Counted from the first letter of the stretch, positions 1 through 9,120 are shown. The stretch is DNA of 64,000 nucleotides from Pseudomonadota bacterium (GCA_023412805.1 JAEZRM010000028.1:80032-144031); one strand, 5' to 3'. The notes: generated from the letters alone by a model not told the origin. A program made the numbers and translations.

Positions 1-2
1 GC

Positions 3-443
3 AATGCGCGTCTGCAGAACTACGAGACGATCTGCGGCGGTACCGGTGCCGGTGACGGCTTCGATGGCGCGAGCGCAGTGCACTCGCACATGACCAATAC
101 GCGCATGACCGATCCGGAAATTCTGGAGTGGCGCTTCCCGGTGCGGCTCGAAGCTTTCAGCATCCGGCGCGGTTCGGGTGGAGCGGGGCGCTGGCGCGGC
201 GGTGATGGCGCCGTCCGGCGGATGCGCTTCCTCGAAGCCATGACCGTGACGACGCTCGGCTCATCGCGCAAAGTGCCACCGTTCGGGCTCGCGGGCGGCC
301 AGCCCGGGGCCTGCGGCGTCGATATCGTCGAGCGGGTCGACGGGAGCAGAGAACACCTGGACGGTAGTGATCGACGGGAGATGCAACCCGGCGATCTCTA
401 TCACATGGAGACGCCGGCCGGCGGTGGGTATGGGGTGCTCTAG
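3..443 (+). CDS. Hydantoinase B/oxoprolinase family protein (HyuB), C-terminal fragment
   Basis: The reading frame is open from the left edge of the window, so only about the last 146 residues are present. They include GGTGAGDGFDGASAVHSHM and the segment around TNTRMTDPEILE, both typical of the C-terminus of the HyuB/5-oxoprolinase B subunit. The glycine-rich tail ending in PAGGGYGVL is also characteristic. Members work with a HyuA partner in ATP-dependent opening of hydantoin or 5-oxoproline rings. A HyuA gene would be expected upstream, outside the window. The exact substrate cannot be told from this fragment. Confidence 0.85.
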   Translation, partial: NARLQNYETICGGTGAGDGFDGASAVHSHMTNTRMTDPEILEWRFPVRLEAFSIRRGSGGAGRWRGGDGAVRRMRFLEAMTVTTLGSSRKVPPFGLAGGQPGACGVDIVERVDGSREHLDGSDRREMQPGDLYHMETPAGGGYGVL

Positions 444-515
444 GCGTGGTTACCTTCAGGGCAGAACGCCGCCGCCGGGTGTGCCAGCCTTAGAATGGCT
501 TGATATACTGGCGCC

Positions 516-1430
516 ATGGATATTCGCCAGCTCCAGTACCTGTCGGCCCTAGCGCGCGAGAAGCATTTCACGCGTGCCGCTAAGGCATGCAACGTCACGC
601 AGCCGACGCTTTCAGGGCGCATTCGCCAGCTCGAGCAGGAGCTGGGCGTGCCGATCGTCGAGCGCGGTCAGCGCTTTCATGGCCTGACAGCGGAGGGCGA
701 GCGCGTGCTCAAGTGGGCGCACGCAATTCTCGACAATTGGGGCTCACTTCAGCAGGAGATTTCGACGCTGCGCGGTGCCAAGGGTGCGCTGGTCGGGCGC
801 CTCTCGCTCGGCGTCGTGCCATCCGCGCTCCCCATGGCGGCGCTGATCACCAAGGCTATCCAAGACCGTCACAGCGGTATCGAGCTGACGGTACTCTCGC
901 AGAGTTCAGTCGAGATCCTGCGCAATCTCGAGGATTTCTCGATCGATGTCGGCCTCACGTACCTCGACAACGAGCCGATCGAGGGGATGCGGGCTGAATC
1001 CATCTACATGGAGCGCTACTGCCTGCTCGTGCGTGACGATCATGCGCTGGCGGACAAGGCGTCGGTGACGTGGGCGGAGGCCGCCAAACAGCCGCTCTGC
1101 CTGCTGACGCCCAACATGCAGAACCGGCGCATCATCGACCGGGCCTTCCGTACCGCGAACAGCACGCCCACCATCCGGCTGGAAACCAACTCCGTCATCA
1201 ACCTCTATGCGAACGTGCACCTCATGGGGCTCGCCAGCATCGTGCCGGAGTATTTCCTGAAGATCCTCGGACCCATGTCGGATATTCGCACGGTGCCGCT
1301 CAAGTCGCCCGAGATCGAGCATAGTGTCGGCCTTGTGGCAGTGGACCGCGACCCGGTCTCGCCACTCGTGCTCGCCGTTTTCGAGTCGGCGGCACAGGCG
1401 GCGGGGCCAACGGGGGCCGGCAAGAAGTAG
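516..1430 (+). CDS. LysR-family transcriptional regulator, probable regulator of the formate dehydrogenase operon
   Basis: A 304-residue protein of normal LysR length. Residues 1-60 form the winged helix-turn-helix (MDIRQLQYLSALAREKHFTR, then a QPTLSGRIRQLE recognition segment). Residues 90-295 form the periplasmic-binding-like effector domain. It lies upstream of and in the same direction as fdsG, with a 199-base gap that holds a perfect 12-bp palindrome and a second inverted repeat. LysR genes next to fds operons commonly act as formate-responsive activators. That role here is inferred from position; the effector is not visible in the sequence. Confidence 0.85.
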   Translation: MDIRQLQYLSALAREKHFTRAAKACNVTQPTLSGRIRQLEQELGVPIVERGQRFHGLTAEGERVLKWAHAILDNWGSLQQEISTLRGAKGALVGRLSLGVVPSALPMAALITKAIQDRHSGIELTVLSQSSVEILRNLEDFSIDVGLTYLDNEPIEGMRAESIYMERYCLLVRDDHALADKASVTWAEAAKQPLCLLTPNMQNRRIIDRAFRTANSTPTIRLETNSVINLYANVHLMGLASIVPEYFLKILGPMSDIRTVPLKSPEIEHSVGLVAVDRDPVSPLVLAVFESAAQAAGPTGAGKK

Positions 1431-1481
1431 TGCAGTTCGTCATCGGCCGCCCCGATCGACTTATCGGAACAACCGATTGGA

Positions 1482-1493
1482 TTGGTATACCAA
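1482..1493. promoter_or_regulatory. Perfect 12-bp palindrome, candidate operator of the fds operon
   Basis: TTGGTATACCAA is its own reverse complement and lies about 137 bases before the fdsG start, between the LysR gene and the operon. The T-rich/A-rich dyad shape suits a LysR-type recognition site. Binding by the adjacent regulator is inference. Confidence 0.4.
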
Positions 1494-1559
1494 GTCGGGC
1501 CAGAATGCGTTTCTGGAATGATTTTAGGTGCGCGGTGCCAGGGTGCCATCGCGTACGCG

Positions 1560-1588
1560 TTCATCCGAATTTCTATAAGTAGGATGAA
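1560..1588. promoter_or_regulatory. Inverted repeat upstream of fdsG
   Basis: Arms TTCATCC and GGATGAA are separated by 15 bases. The spacer includes TATAAG, which could be a -10 box. No matching -35 box is clear, so this could be a second operator half or a promoter-proximal site. Confidence 0.3.
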
Positions 1589-1629
1589 CGGCTTAGGCGC
1601 CGGATGCGCTGCCGAGAGAGGTGCCCTGA

Positions 1630-2097
1630 ATGCCGGATACGACCGCAGAGGAGACAGCCCGGACCATCGCCGCCGAACGCGGAAACAGGCCCGATGAGCT
1701 GCTCGAAATGCTGCACGATGTTCAGTCAGCGCTCGGCTACGTGCCGGAGGCGGTCGTTCCTGCGCTCGCTCATGCGCTCAATCTTTCGCGCGCCGAGGTT
1801 CACGGGGTCGTCACCTTCTACCACGACTTCCGGTCCAAGCCGGCCGGCCGCCATGTGCTCAAGCTGTGCCGCGCCGAGGCCTGCCAGTCCATGGGCTGCG
1901 AGAGCCTCGTCGAGCGTGCCGAGAGCCGCCTCGGCATCGCCTGCGGCGAGACCAGCGCCGACGGCCGCGTGACGCTCGAACCCATCTACTGTCTCGGTCT
2001 TTGTGCGACGGCTCCGTCGGCCATGATGGATGGCCGCATTGTCGGTCGCCTCACGCCTGAGCGTCTCGATGCACTGCTGAAGGAGGCCGGGGCATGA
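1630..2097 (+). CDS. fdsG: NAD-dependent formate dehydrogenase gamma subunit
   Basis: A 155-residue NuoE-like thioredoxin-fold [2Fe-2S] subunit. The cluster ligands are visible as C80-x4-C85 (CRAEAC) and C121-x3-C125 (CLGLC), the usual NuoE/FdsG spacing. It passes electrons between the flavin subunit FdsB and the FdsA chain of a soluble cytoplasmic complex that oxidises formate to CO2 with NAD+. It is the first gene of the fds operon, and its stop overlaps the fdsB start by four bases (ATGA). This indicates translational coupling. The ATG is preceded by GAGAGG. Confidence 0.95.
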   Translation: MPDTTAEETARTIAAERGNRPDELLEMLHDVQSALGYVPEAVVPALAHALNLSRAEVHGVVTFYHDFRSKPAGRHVLKLCRAEACQSMGCESLVERAESRLGIACGETSADGRVTLEPIYCLGLCATAPSAMMDGRIVGRLTPERLDALLKEAGA

Positions 2098-3671
2098 GCA
2101 GCATCCGCTTCTTCATACCGAGAGATGCTGCCGCCATTGCCGTCGGCGCCGATGGCGTTGCCGCCGCGCTTGCCAAAGCCGCGCAAACCGCCGGCCGGAA
2201 CATCGAGATCGTCCGCACGGGCTCGCGCGGCATGATGTGGCTCGAGCCGCTGCTGGAGGTCGAGAGCAACGGTGTGCGGCACGGCTTTGGACCGCTCGAG
2301 CCGGACGACATTCCCGGTCTCGTCGCGGCGGGTCTGCTCGATGGTCATTCGATCGGCCTCGCGACGCACCGCAAATCCGTTGGCCCGGTCGAGCAGATCG
2401 GTTTCTTTTCGCGCCAGACGCGTCTTACGTTCGCGCGCTGTGGCGTGATCGATCCGCTTTCGCTCGACGACTACCGCGCGCATGGCGGCTACGTCGGCCT
2501 CGAGCAGGCGCTCGCGCTCGGCGGTGCGGGGATTGTCGACGTCGTCGCAAAATCCGGCTTGCGTGGCCGCGGCGGCGCGGGCTTCCCGACAGGCATCAAG
2601 TGGAAGACGGTCCACGAGACTGCGGCCGACCAGAAATACATCGTCTGCAACGCCGACGAGGGCGACAGCGCGACATTCGCCGATCGCATGATCATGGAAG
2701 GCGATCCCTTCCTGCTGATCGAGGGCATGACGATCGCCGGCATCGCTGTCGGCGCGACCAAGGGCTACATCTACGTTCGTTCGGAGTATCCACACGCCAT
2801 TGCGACGCTGAAAGAAGCTATTCAGCTCGCACGCAAGGCCGGACTGCTCGGCGCGAACGTCGCGGCATCGAAACAGGCCTTCGATCTCGAAGTGCGCACG
2901 GGCGCCGGTGCCTATGTCTGCGGCGAAGAGACGGCGCTGCTCGACAGTCTCGAAGGCAAGCGCGGCATCGTGCGCGCCAAGCCGCCGCTGCCCGCGCACA
3001 AGGGCCTTTTCGGCCGGCCGACGGTCATCAACAACGTGCTCTCGCTCGTAGCAGTGCCGTTTATTCTGTCGGAAGGCGCCAAGGTCTATGCCGATCTCGG
3101 CATGGGCCGCTCACGCGGCACGATGCCGATCCAGCTTGCCGGCAATATCAGATACGGCGGCCTATTCGAGACGGCTTTCGGCATGACGCTCGGCGAACTC
3201 GTCGACGATGTCGGCGGCGGTACGTTCAGCGGGCGGCCTGTGAAGGCGGTGCAGGTCGGCGGTCCCCTCGGCGCCTACTTCCCGCGTGCGCTCTTCGACA
3301 CCCCCTTCGACTACGAGGCCTTTGCCGCGAAGAACGGCTTGATCGGTCACGGTGGCATCACGGTCTTCGACGACACGGCCGACATGGCCAAGCAGGCGCG
3401 CTTTGCCTTCGAGTTCTGCGCTATCGAGAGCTGCGGAAAGTGCACGCCCTGCCGCATTGGCTCGACGCGCGGTGTCGAGACCATCGACAAGATCATCGCC
3501 GGTGCCGAGCCCGAGGAACAGCTCGCGCTGGTCACGGACCTCTGCAACACCATGAAATTCGGATCCCTGTGCGCCCTTGGCGGGTTTACTCCGTACCCCG
3601 TTATGAGCGCGCTTACGCATTTCCCGAATGATTTCCGCCGGGCCAAGCGCCTGCCGCAGGCAGCGGAGTGA
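2094..3671 (+). CDS. fdsB: NAD-dependent formate dehydrogenase beta subunit
   Basis: A 525-residue NuoF-type flavoprotein that carries FMN and the NAD+ site of the complex. The N-terminal 110 residues look like the thioredoxin-like extension of FdsB/HoxF proteins. SGLRGRGGAGFPTGIKW (about 154-170) is the FMN/NADH loop, followed by GAGAYVCGEETAL near 270. The ESCGKCTPCRIG stretch supplies C447, C450 and C453 of a [4Fe-4S] cluster, with C493 as the probable fourth ligand. It is coupled to fdsG by an overlap, and fdsA begins eight bases after its stop. Confidence 0.95.
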   Translation: MSSIRFFIPRDAAAIAVGADGVAAALAKAAQTAGRNIEIVRTGSRGMMWLEPLLEVESNGVRHGFGPLEPDDIPGLVAAGLLDGHSIGLATHRKSVGPVEQIGFFSRQTRLTFARCGVIDPLSLDDYRAHGGYVGLEQALALGGAGIVDVVAKSGLRGRGGAGFPTGIKWKTVHETAADQKYIVCNADEGDSATFADRMIMEGDPFLLIEGMTIAGIAVGATKGYIYVRSEYPHAIATLKEAIQLARKAGLLGANVAASKQAFDLEVRTGAGAYVCGEETALLDSLEGKRGIVRAKPPLPAHKGLFGRPTVINNVLSLVAVPFILSEGAKVYADLGMGRSRGTMPIQLAGNIRYGGLFETAFGMTLGELVDDVGGGTFSGRPVKAVQVGGPLGAYFPRALFDTPFDYEAFAAKNGLIGHGGITVFDDTADMAKQARFAFEFCAIESCGKCTPCRIGSTRGVETIDKIIAGAEPEEQLALVTDLCNTMKFGSLCALGGFTPYPVMSALTHFPNDFRRAKRLPQAAE

Positions 3672-3678
3672 GGACACC

Positions 3679-6558
3679 ATGACGCTCGTCACTGAAATCG
3701 ATTACGGAACGCCCGCCTCCAAGTCGGAGAAGACGGTCACGCTGACCATCGACGGCGTCGAAGTGACAGTGCCCGAGGGCACGTCGATCATGCGCGCGGC
3801 CATGGAGGTCGGGACCAAGATCCCGAAGCTCTGCGCGACCGACAGCATCGAGGCTTTCGGCTCCTGTCGCCTCTGCCTCGTCGAGATCGAAGGGCGCGCT
3901 GGCACGCCAGCCTCCTGCACGACGCCGGCCATGAACGGCCTGGTTGTACACACGCAGAACGCTCGACTCAAGCAGCTCCGTCGCGGTGTGATGGAGCTTT
4001 ACATCTCGGACCATCCGCTCGACTGCCTCACCTGCGCGGCGAACGGCGACTGTGAGCTGCAGGATATGGCGGGTGCGGTCGGCCTGCGCGATGTGCGCTA
4101 TGGCTACGACGGCGCGAACCACGTCTTCGCGAAGTCCAAGGACGGCGCGGCCAACGACGCCTGGATGCCGAAGGACGAGACCAATCCTTATTTCACTTAC
4201 GACCCTTCGAAGTGCATCGTGTGCAATCGCTGCGTGCGCGCGTGCGAGGAAGTGCAGGGCACATTCGCGCTGACGATCGCCGGGCGCGGTTTCGAGAGCC
4301 GCGTTGCGGCCGGCATGTCGGAGAATTTCCTCGACAGCGAGTGCGTCTCCTGCGGCGCTTGCGTGCAAGCCTGCCCGACGGCGACGCTCAGCGAGAAATC
4401 GCTGATCGATATCGGCCAGCCCGAGCACTCGGTCGTCACGACGTGCGCGTATTGCGGCGTCGGCTGCTCATTCAAGGCGGAGATGCGCGGCGAGGAAGTC
4501 GTTCGCATGGTGCCCTACAAGGACGGCAAGGCCAATCGCGGGCACTCTTGCGTCAAGGGCCGCTTTGCCTGGGGCTACACCACGCACAAGGAACGCATCA
4601 CGAAGCCCATGGTGCGGGACAAGATCACCGATCCTTGGCGCGAGGCGACGTGGGAAGAGGCCATCGGCCGCGTGGTCTCGGAGTTCAAGCGCATTCAGTA
4701 CCAGTATGGACGTGACGCCGTCGGCGGCATCACCTCGTCACGTTGCACGAACGAGGAGACGTTCCTCGTCCAGAAGCTCATTCGCGCGGGCTTTGGCGTG
4801 AACAACGTCGATACGTGCGCGCGCGTTTGCCACTCGCCGACCGGTTATGGCTTGCGGACGGCCTTCGGAACGTCGGCTGGGACGCAGGATTTCGATTCCG
4901 TCGAAGACTCCGATGTCATGCTGGTCATCGGCGCGAACCCGACGGATGCCCATCCCGTGTTCGCAAGCCGGATGAAGAAGCGTCTCAGGGCGGGCGCCAA
5001 GCTGATCGTCGTCGATCCACGCCGTATTGATCTCGTGCGCTCGGCCCACATCGAGGCAGCGCACCATCTGCCCTTGCTCCCCGGCACGAACGTCGCAGTG
5101 CTCACGGCGATAGCGCACGTCATCGTCACCGAGGGGCTCGTGAACGAGAAGTTCGTCCGCGAGCGTTGCGAGATGGAGGACTTCCAGGAGTGGGCTGCCT
5201 TCGTCAGCGAGGCGCGCAATTCGCCTGAGGCGACGGCGAAATTCACCGGCGTCGATCCAGCTGAGCTGCGCGCCGCGGCCCGCCTCTATGCGACAGGCGG
5301 CAATGCCGCCATCTACTACGGCCTCGGTGTTACCGAGCACAGCCAGGGTTCGACGACCGTGATGGCGATCGCGAACCTCGCAATGGTGACGGGCAATCTC
5401 GGGCGCCGTGGCGTGGGCGTCAATCCGCTGCGCGGCCAGAACAACGTGCAGGGCGCGTGCGACATGGGCTCGTTCCCGCATGAGCTTTCCGGCTATCGCC
5501 ATATCTCGGATGATGCGACGCGCACCATGTTCGAGGAGTTCTGGGGCACCAAGCTCAATCCCGAGCCGGGCCTGCGCATCAACAACATGCTCGATGCCGC
5601 CGTCGATGGATCCTTCAGGGCCATCTACATCCAGGGTGAGGATATCCTGCAGTCCGACCCCGACACCAAGCATGTAGCGGCCGGCCTCGAGGCCATGGAG
5701 TGCGTGGTCGTCCAGGATCTCTTCCTGAACGAGACCGCCAACTACGCGCACATCTTCCTGCCAGGCTCGACGTTCCTCGAGAAGGACGGCACGTTCACGA
5801 ATGCCGAGCGCCGCATTCAGCTCGTGCGCAAGGTCATGACGCCGCTCAATGGCTACGCCGATTGGGAGATCACGCAGCTTCTCGCACAGGGCTTCGGGCT
5901 CGACTGGAACTACACGCACCCGAGCGAGATCATGGATGAGATCGCGGCGCTGACGCCGACGTTCAAGAACGTCAGCTTCAAGAAGATCGAGGAAATGGGC
6001 TCCGTGCAGTGGCCTTGCAACGACGCCAATCCCGAGGGCTCGCCGATCATGCACGCGACGACGTTCGCGCGCGGCAAAGGCAAGTTCATGATGACGGAAT
6101 ACGTGCCGACGGACGAGCGGACGGGGCCGCGCTTCCCGCTGCTGCTGACGACGGGCCGCATTCTCTCGCAGTACAATGTCGGCGCGCAGACGCGGCGGAC
6201 CGACAATGTCATGTGGCACGAGGAGGACCGCCTCGAGATCCATCCGCACGACGCCGAGCAGCGCGGCATCAAGGATGGCGACTGGGTGCGCATTGTCAGC
6301 CGCTCCGGCGAGCTTGCTCAGCGTGCGCTGATCACCGATCGCGTGGCGCCAGGCGTCGTCTACACGACGTTCCATCATCCGCTGACGAATGCCAACATCG
6401 TCACCACGGATTACTCCGACTGGGCGACGAACTGCCCCGAATACAAGGTGACGGCGGTGCAGGTCGGCCTTTCGAACGGTCCGACACAGTACCAGGAGGA
6501 CTATGAAGCCTTCGCGCAGGCAAGCCGACGGATTGCGGCTGTCGAGGCGGCGGAATAG
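3679..6558 (+). CDS. fdsA: NAD-dependent formate dehydrogenase alpha (catalytic, molybdenum) subunit
   Basis: A 959-residue protein. The frame extends upstream, but this ATG follows fdsB closely and has GAGGACACC before it. Residues 20-100 form a [2Fe-2S] ferredoxin domain (C52, C63, C66, C80). H112/C116/C119/C125 form a NuoG-type site. Two [4Fe-4S] ferredoxin clusters follow (C179-C189 and C222-C232). C256, C259, C263 and C291 hold the cluster of the Mo-bis-MGD domain. The molybdenum ligand is Cys384 in CARVCHSPT, encoded by TGC, so this is the cysteine form and not the selenocysteine form. The C-terminal 150 residues are the MopB cofactor-binding domain. It catalyses formate oxidation. Confidence 0.96.
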   Translation: MTLVTEIDYGTPASKSEKTVTLTIDGVEVTVPEGTSIMRAAMEVGTKIPKLCATDSIEAFGSCRLCLVEIEGRAGTPASCTTPAMNGLVVHTQNARLKQLRRGVMELYISDHPLDCLTCAANGDCELQDMAGAVGLRDVRYGYDGANHVFAKSKDGAANDAWMPKDETNPYFTYDPSKCIVCNRCVRACEEVQGTFALTIAGRGFESRVAAGMSENFLDSECVSCGACVQACPTATLSEKSLIDIGQPEHSVVTTCAYCGVGCSFKAEMRGEEVVRMVPYKDGKANRGHSCVKGRFAWGYTTHKERITKPMVRDKITDPWREATWEEAIGRVVSEFKRIQYQYGRDAVGGITSSRCTNEETFLVQKLIRAGFGVNNVDTCARVCHSPTGYGLRTAFGTSAGTQDFDSVEDSDVMLVIGANPTDAHPVFASRMKKRLRAGAKLIVVDPRRIDLVRSAHIEAAHHLPLLPGTNVAVLTAIAHVIVTEGLVNEKFVRERCEMEDFQEWAAFVSEARNSPEATAKFTGVDPAELRAAARLYATGGNAAIYYGLGVTEHSQGSTTVMAIANLAMVTGNLGRRGVGVNPLRGQNNVQGACDMGSFPHELSGYRHISDDATRTMFEEFWGTKLNPEPGLRINNMLDAAVDGSFRAIYIQGEDILQSDPDTKHVAAGLEAMECVVVQDLFLNETANYAHIFLPGSTFLEKDGTFTNAERRIQLVRKVMTPLNGYADWEITQLLAQGFGLDWNYTHPSEIMDEIAALTPTFKNVSFKKIEEMGSVQWPCNDANPEGSPIMHATTFARGKGKFMMTEYVPTDERTGPRFPLLLTTGRILSQYNVGAQTRRTDNVMWHEEDRLEIHPHDAEQRGIKDGDWVRIVSRSGELAQRALITDRVAPGVVYTTFHHPLTNANIVTTDYSDWATNCPEYKVTAVQVGLSNGPTQYQEDYEAFAQASRRIAAVEAAE

Positions 6559-6567
6559 CATAGCCGG

Positions 6568-7416
6568 ATGACAGACGCCGCGATCCGCGCCCGTTCGATC
6601 AAGGTGACGGCCAATGCCGTCACGGCGATGGAGCGCGAGCTGCCGGTGGAGGTGCCTGTCGCGCTCGTCTACGACGGCACAACGCAAGCCGTCATGATGG
6701 CCTCGCCGAGGGACCTTGAAGACTTCGCCATTGGCTTCAGCCTGAGTGAAGGCATTATTTCGGCGCCTGGCGAAATCGAAAGCTTCGAGGTCGTCGAGCA
6801 CGCCGAGGGCATCGAGCTGCGCATGTGGCTCAACAAGGATCGCGGGCTAGAACTTGCGGCGCGGCGCCGGCGGATCGTCGGGCCGACGGGGTGCGGACTG
6901 TGCGGCGTCGAGAGCTTGGACGAGGCGAACCCGCCGATGTCGCCGGTCGCGCGTGACATCACCTTCACGGGCGCCGAGATCATGAAGGCCATGGCGTCTC
7001 TCGCTCCGGCTCAAGAACTCAACCTGCGTACGCGCGCCGTTCACGGTGTCGGTTTCTGGAACAGGGAGCAGGGTCTCGTTGCCATTGCCGAGGATGTCGG
7101 CCGTCACAATGCGCTCGACAAGCTCGTCGGTGGACTCCGTCGCCGCGACGTCGACGTCGGCGATGGGATCGTTCTCCTCACGAGCCGTGTGTCCGTCGAG
7201 ATGGTGCAGAAAGCGGGGCGAGCGGGGGCGCCGATGATCGTCGCGGTTTCGGCGCCGACGAAGCTGGCGCTCGAGACGGCGGATGCAGCGGGCATAACGC
7301 TCGTTGCGATCGCGCGCCTGGACGGCTTCGAGGTCTTCTCGCATCCAGAGCGCATTCCCGAGGCGACTGCGCCCGAGGACAAACTTGGAAAGCCGGCTAA
7401 AAATGCAGCAGCATGA
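6568..7416 (+). CDS. fdhD: Formate dehydrogenase accessory sulfurtransferase FdhD (FdsC)
   Basis: A 282-residue FdhD-family protein. It transfers sulfur from a cysteine desulfurase to the molybdenum cofactor before insertion into the formate dehydrogenase catalytic subunit. The catalytic Cys pair appears as C109-x2-C112 in GPTGCGLCG, and the conserved AEDVGRHNALDK segment is present near residue 172. It lies nine bases after fdsA in the same operon and its 3' end overlaps fdsD by 14 bases. In fds operons this gene is usually named fdsC. Confidence 0.95.
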   Translation: MTDAAIRARSIKVTANAVTAMERELPVEVPVALVYDGTTQAVMMASPRDLEDFAIGFSLSEGIISAPGEIESFEVVEHAEGIELRMWLNKDRGLELAARRRRIVGPTGCGLCGVESLDEANPPMSPVARDITFTGAEIMKAMASLAPAQELNLRTRAVHGVGFWNREQGLVAIAEDVGRHNALDKLVGGLRRRDVDVGDGIVLLTSRVSVEMVQKAGRAGAPMIVAVSAPTKLALETADAAGITLVAIARLDGFEVFSHPERIPEATAPEDKLGKPAKNAAA

Positions 7417-7642
7417 CAAGCTCGTCATGATGGCGAACCAGATCGCCAAGTTCTTCGAAGCGCAAGGCGAGACGCGCGCGGTGCCGCAGATCGCGCAACA
7501 CATCAAGGATTTCTGGGATCCCCGCATGCGCCGCGGTATTCTGGAGCACGTCGCGAGTGGCGGTGCCGGGCTTGATCCGCTCGCGCTCGCCGCCCTCCGG
7601 AAGTTGCACCCCGCTCCGCAGGCGAGTGGACCTCGGGCCTGA
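7403..7642 (+). CDS. fdsD: Formate dehydrogenase delta subunit
   Basis: A 79-residue protein starting at MQQHDKLVMMANQIAKFFEA, the standard N-terminus of FdsD. The WDPRMRR motif and the LDPLALAAL segment near the C-terminus are also family hallmarks. FdsD is a small subunit needed for assembly or stability of the FdsGBA complex and contains no cofactor ligands. A longer in-frame opening exists upstream but would lie inside fdhD. The 14-base overlap with fdhD suggests coupled translation, and the next gene starts two bases after its stop. Confidence 0.92.
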   Translation: MQQHDKLVMMANQIAKFFEAQGETRAVPQIAQHIKDFWDPRMRRGILEHVASGGAGLDPLALAALRKLHPAPQASGPRA

Positions 7643-7644
7643 GA

Positions 7645-8253
7645 ATGTCGAGCGCTGCGAACGGAACGTCCGAAGACGTTCTTGCTCTCAAGCGGGCATT
7701 GCGAACACGCCAGAAGGCGCGGCGCGCGGAAACACTCAGTGCGCTTGGGGCGAGCGTCAACGAGGGGCTAGTGAAGCATGGCATGGCTCTCCTTGGCGCC
7801 CATGAATCCGGCCATGTGTCCGGCTACTACCCCATGGAAGGCGAGATCTGGCCGCTCCCGCTGATGGCGGCACTCAAGGCCACGGGGCACTCGCTGGCGC
7901 TTCCTGTCATGCAGGGCAAGGCGGAGCCGCTCGTCTTTCGCGCCTGGACGCCGGGCGATCCGCTCATTCCCGGCGTTTGGGGCATTCGCCAGCCGGCCCC
8001 GGACAAGCCGGAGGTGCTTCCTGATATCGTGCTGGTGCCGCTGCTCGCCTTCGACGCCAGGGGCTATAGGCTCGGTTATGGCGGCGGCTTCTATGATCGG
8101 ACCCTGCGCGCCCTCAGATCCCTGAAGTCCATTCTGGCGGTCGGTCTGGCCCTGGATGAGCTGGAGGTCGACGCCGTCCCCCATCTCGACTATGACGAGC
8201 GCCTTGATTGGGTCCTGACGCCGTCGGGAGCCCGAAAGCGTTCGGACGGATAA
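7645..8253 (+). CDS. fthC: 5-formyltetrahydrofolate cyclo-ligase
   Basis: A 202-residue protein of the ATP-dependent cyclo-ligase family, converting 5-formyl-THF to 5,10-methenyl-THF. N-terminal KRALRTRQKAR and the C-terminal LVPLLAFDARGYRLGYGGGF segment (phosphate and folate binding) are both present, and the length is usual. In many proteobacteria this gene follows zapA and 6S RNA. Here it begins two bases after fdsD, so it is likely part of the fds transcript and links formate oxidation with folate-bound C1 units. No 6S RNA fits in the gap. Confidence 0.92.
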   Translation: MSSAANGTSEDVLALKRALRTRQKARRAETLSALGASVNEGLVKHGMALLGAHESGHVSGYYPMEGEIWPLPLMAALKATGHSLALPVMQGKAEPLVFRAWTPGDPLIPGVWGIRQPAPDKPEVLPDIVLVPLLAFDARGYRLGYGGGFYDRTLRALRSLKSILAVGLALDELEVDAVPHLDYDERLDWVLTPSGARKRSDG

Positions 8254-8254
8254 A

Positions 8255-9082
8255 ATGCGTCTATTGTTTCTCGGGGATGTCGTCGGCCGCGCGGGGCGCG
8301 ACGTGGTCATGGAGTATCTGCCTGGGCTTGTCAGCCGCTACAGGCTCGACTTCGTCGTCATCAATGGCGAGAACTCGGCTGGTGGTTTCGGCATCACCGA
8401 GGCCATTTGCGATGACCTGCTGGCTGCCGGCGCCGATGCCGTGACGCTCGGCAATCACAGTTGGGATCAGCGCGAAGCTCTGGTTTTCATCGAGCGTCAA
8501 CCGCGCCTCCTACGCCCGGTCAACTACCCCCCCGGAACGCCGGGCCGAGGCGCCGGGCTCTACAAGGCCCGCAATGGTGCCGAGGTGCTGGTTATCAATG
8601 CCATGGGCCGGATTTTCATGCCGGAGCTCGATTGCCCCTTCCGCGCCATCGACACCGAGCTCGAGGCTTGCCCGCTGGGCATGGGCGCGGATGCCGTCCT
8701 GGTCGACTTCCATGCCGAAGCGACGAGTGAGAAGGAAGCGCTCGGTCTCTATCTCGACGGCCGCGTGTCGTGTGTTGTCGGCACGCACACGCATGTGCCA
8801 ACGAGCGACGATCGCGTGCTGCCCGCCGGCACGGCGTACATGTCCGATGCGGGCATGTGCGGCGACTACAATTCGGTGCTCGGCATGCAGCCCGAGGAAC
8901 CGCTCAATCGCTTTCTGACGCGCATTCCCAAGGGGCGCATGGAGCCTTCGCTCGGGGCAGGAACGCTGTGCGGGTTTGCAGTCGAGATCGATCCTAAGAC
9001 GGGTCTTGCGCAGAAGGCCCAGGCCCTGCAGATGGGTGGTGCCTTGCGCCCGCGCCTGATCGATTTCTGGGAAGAAGAGTGA
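8255..9082 (+). CDS. TIGR00282/YmdB-family metallophosphoesterase
   Basis: A 275-residue protein. MRLLFLGDVVGRAGRD at the N-terminus and FVVINGENSAGGFG are the metal-binding motifs of the YmdB family. NHSWDQRE, VDFHAEATSEK and VGTHTHVPTSD supply further His/Asp ligands of the di-iron site. Characterised members hydrolyse 2',3'-cyclic nucleotides and affect RNA turnover; the cellular role in alphaproteobacteria is not established. It starts one base after the fthC stop and is probably the last gene of this long operon. Confidence 0.9.
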   Translation: MRLLFLGDVVGRAGRDVVMEYLPGLVSRYRLDFVVINGENSAGGFGITEAICDDLLAAGADAVTLGNHSWDQREALVFIERQPRLLRPVNYPPGTPGRGAGLYKARNGAEVLVINAMGRIFMPELDCPFRAIDTELEACPLGMGADAVLVDFHAEATSEKEALGLYLDGRVSCVVGTHTHVPTSDDRVLPAGTAYMSDAGMCGDYNSVLGMQPEEPLNRFLTRIPKGRMEPSLGAGTLCGFAVEIDPKTGLAQKAQALQMGGALRPRLIDFWEEE

Positions 9083-9120
9083 AATCCGATCCTCGGATCG
9101 GTCGAGGACGTCGGCCACGA

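Noticed and set aside
4822..4836. Possible selenocysteine site in formate dehydrogenase
   Set aside because: The codon at the molybdenum-ligand position is TGC (Cys384), not TGA, and no SECIS-type hairpin is needed.
4738..6801. A 687-codon open frame on the minus strand opposite fdsA
   Set aside because: It is fully antisense to a gene with complete catalytic motifs, has no recognisable domain and is Arg/His/Ala-rich, as expected of a high-G+C shadow frame.
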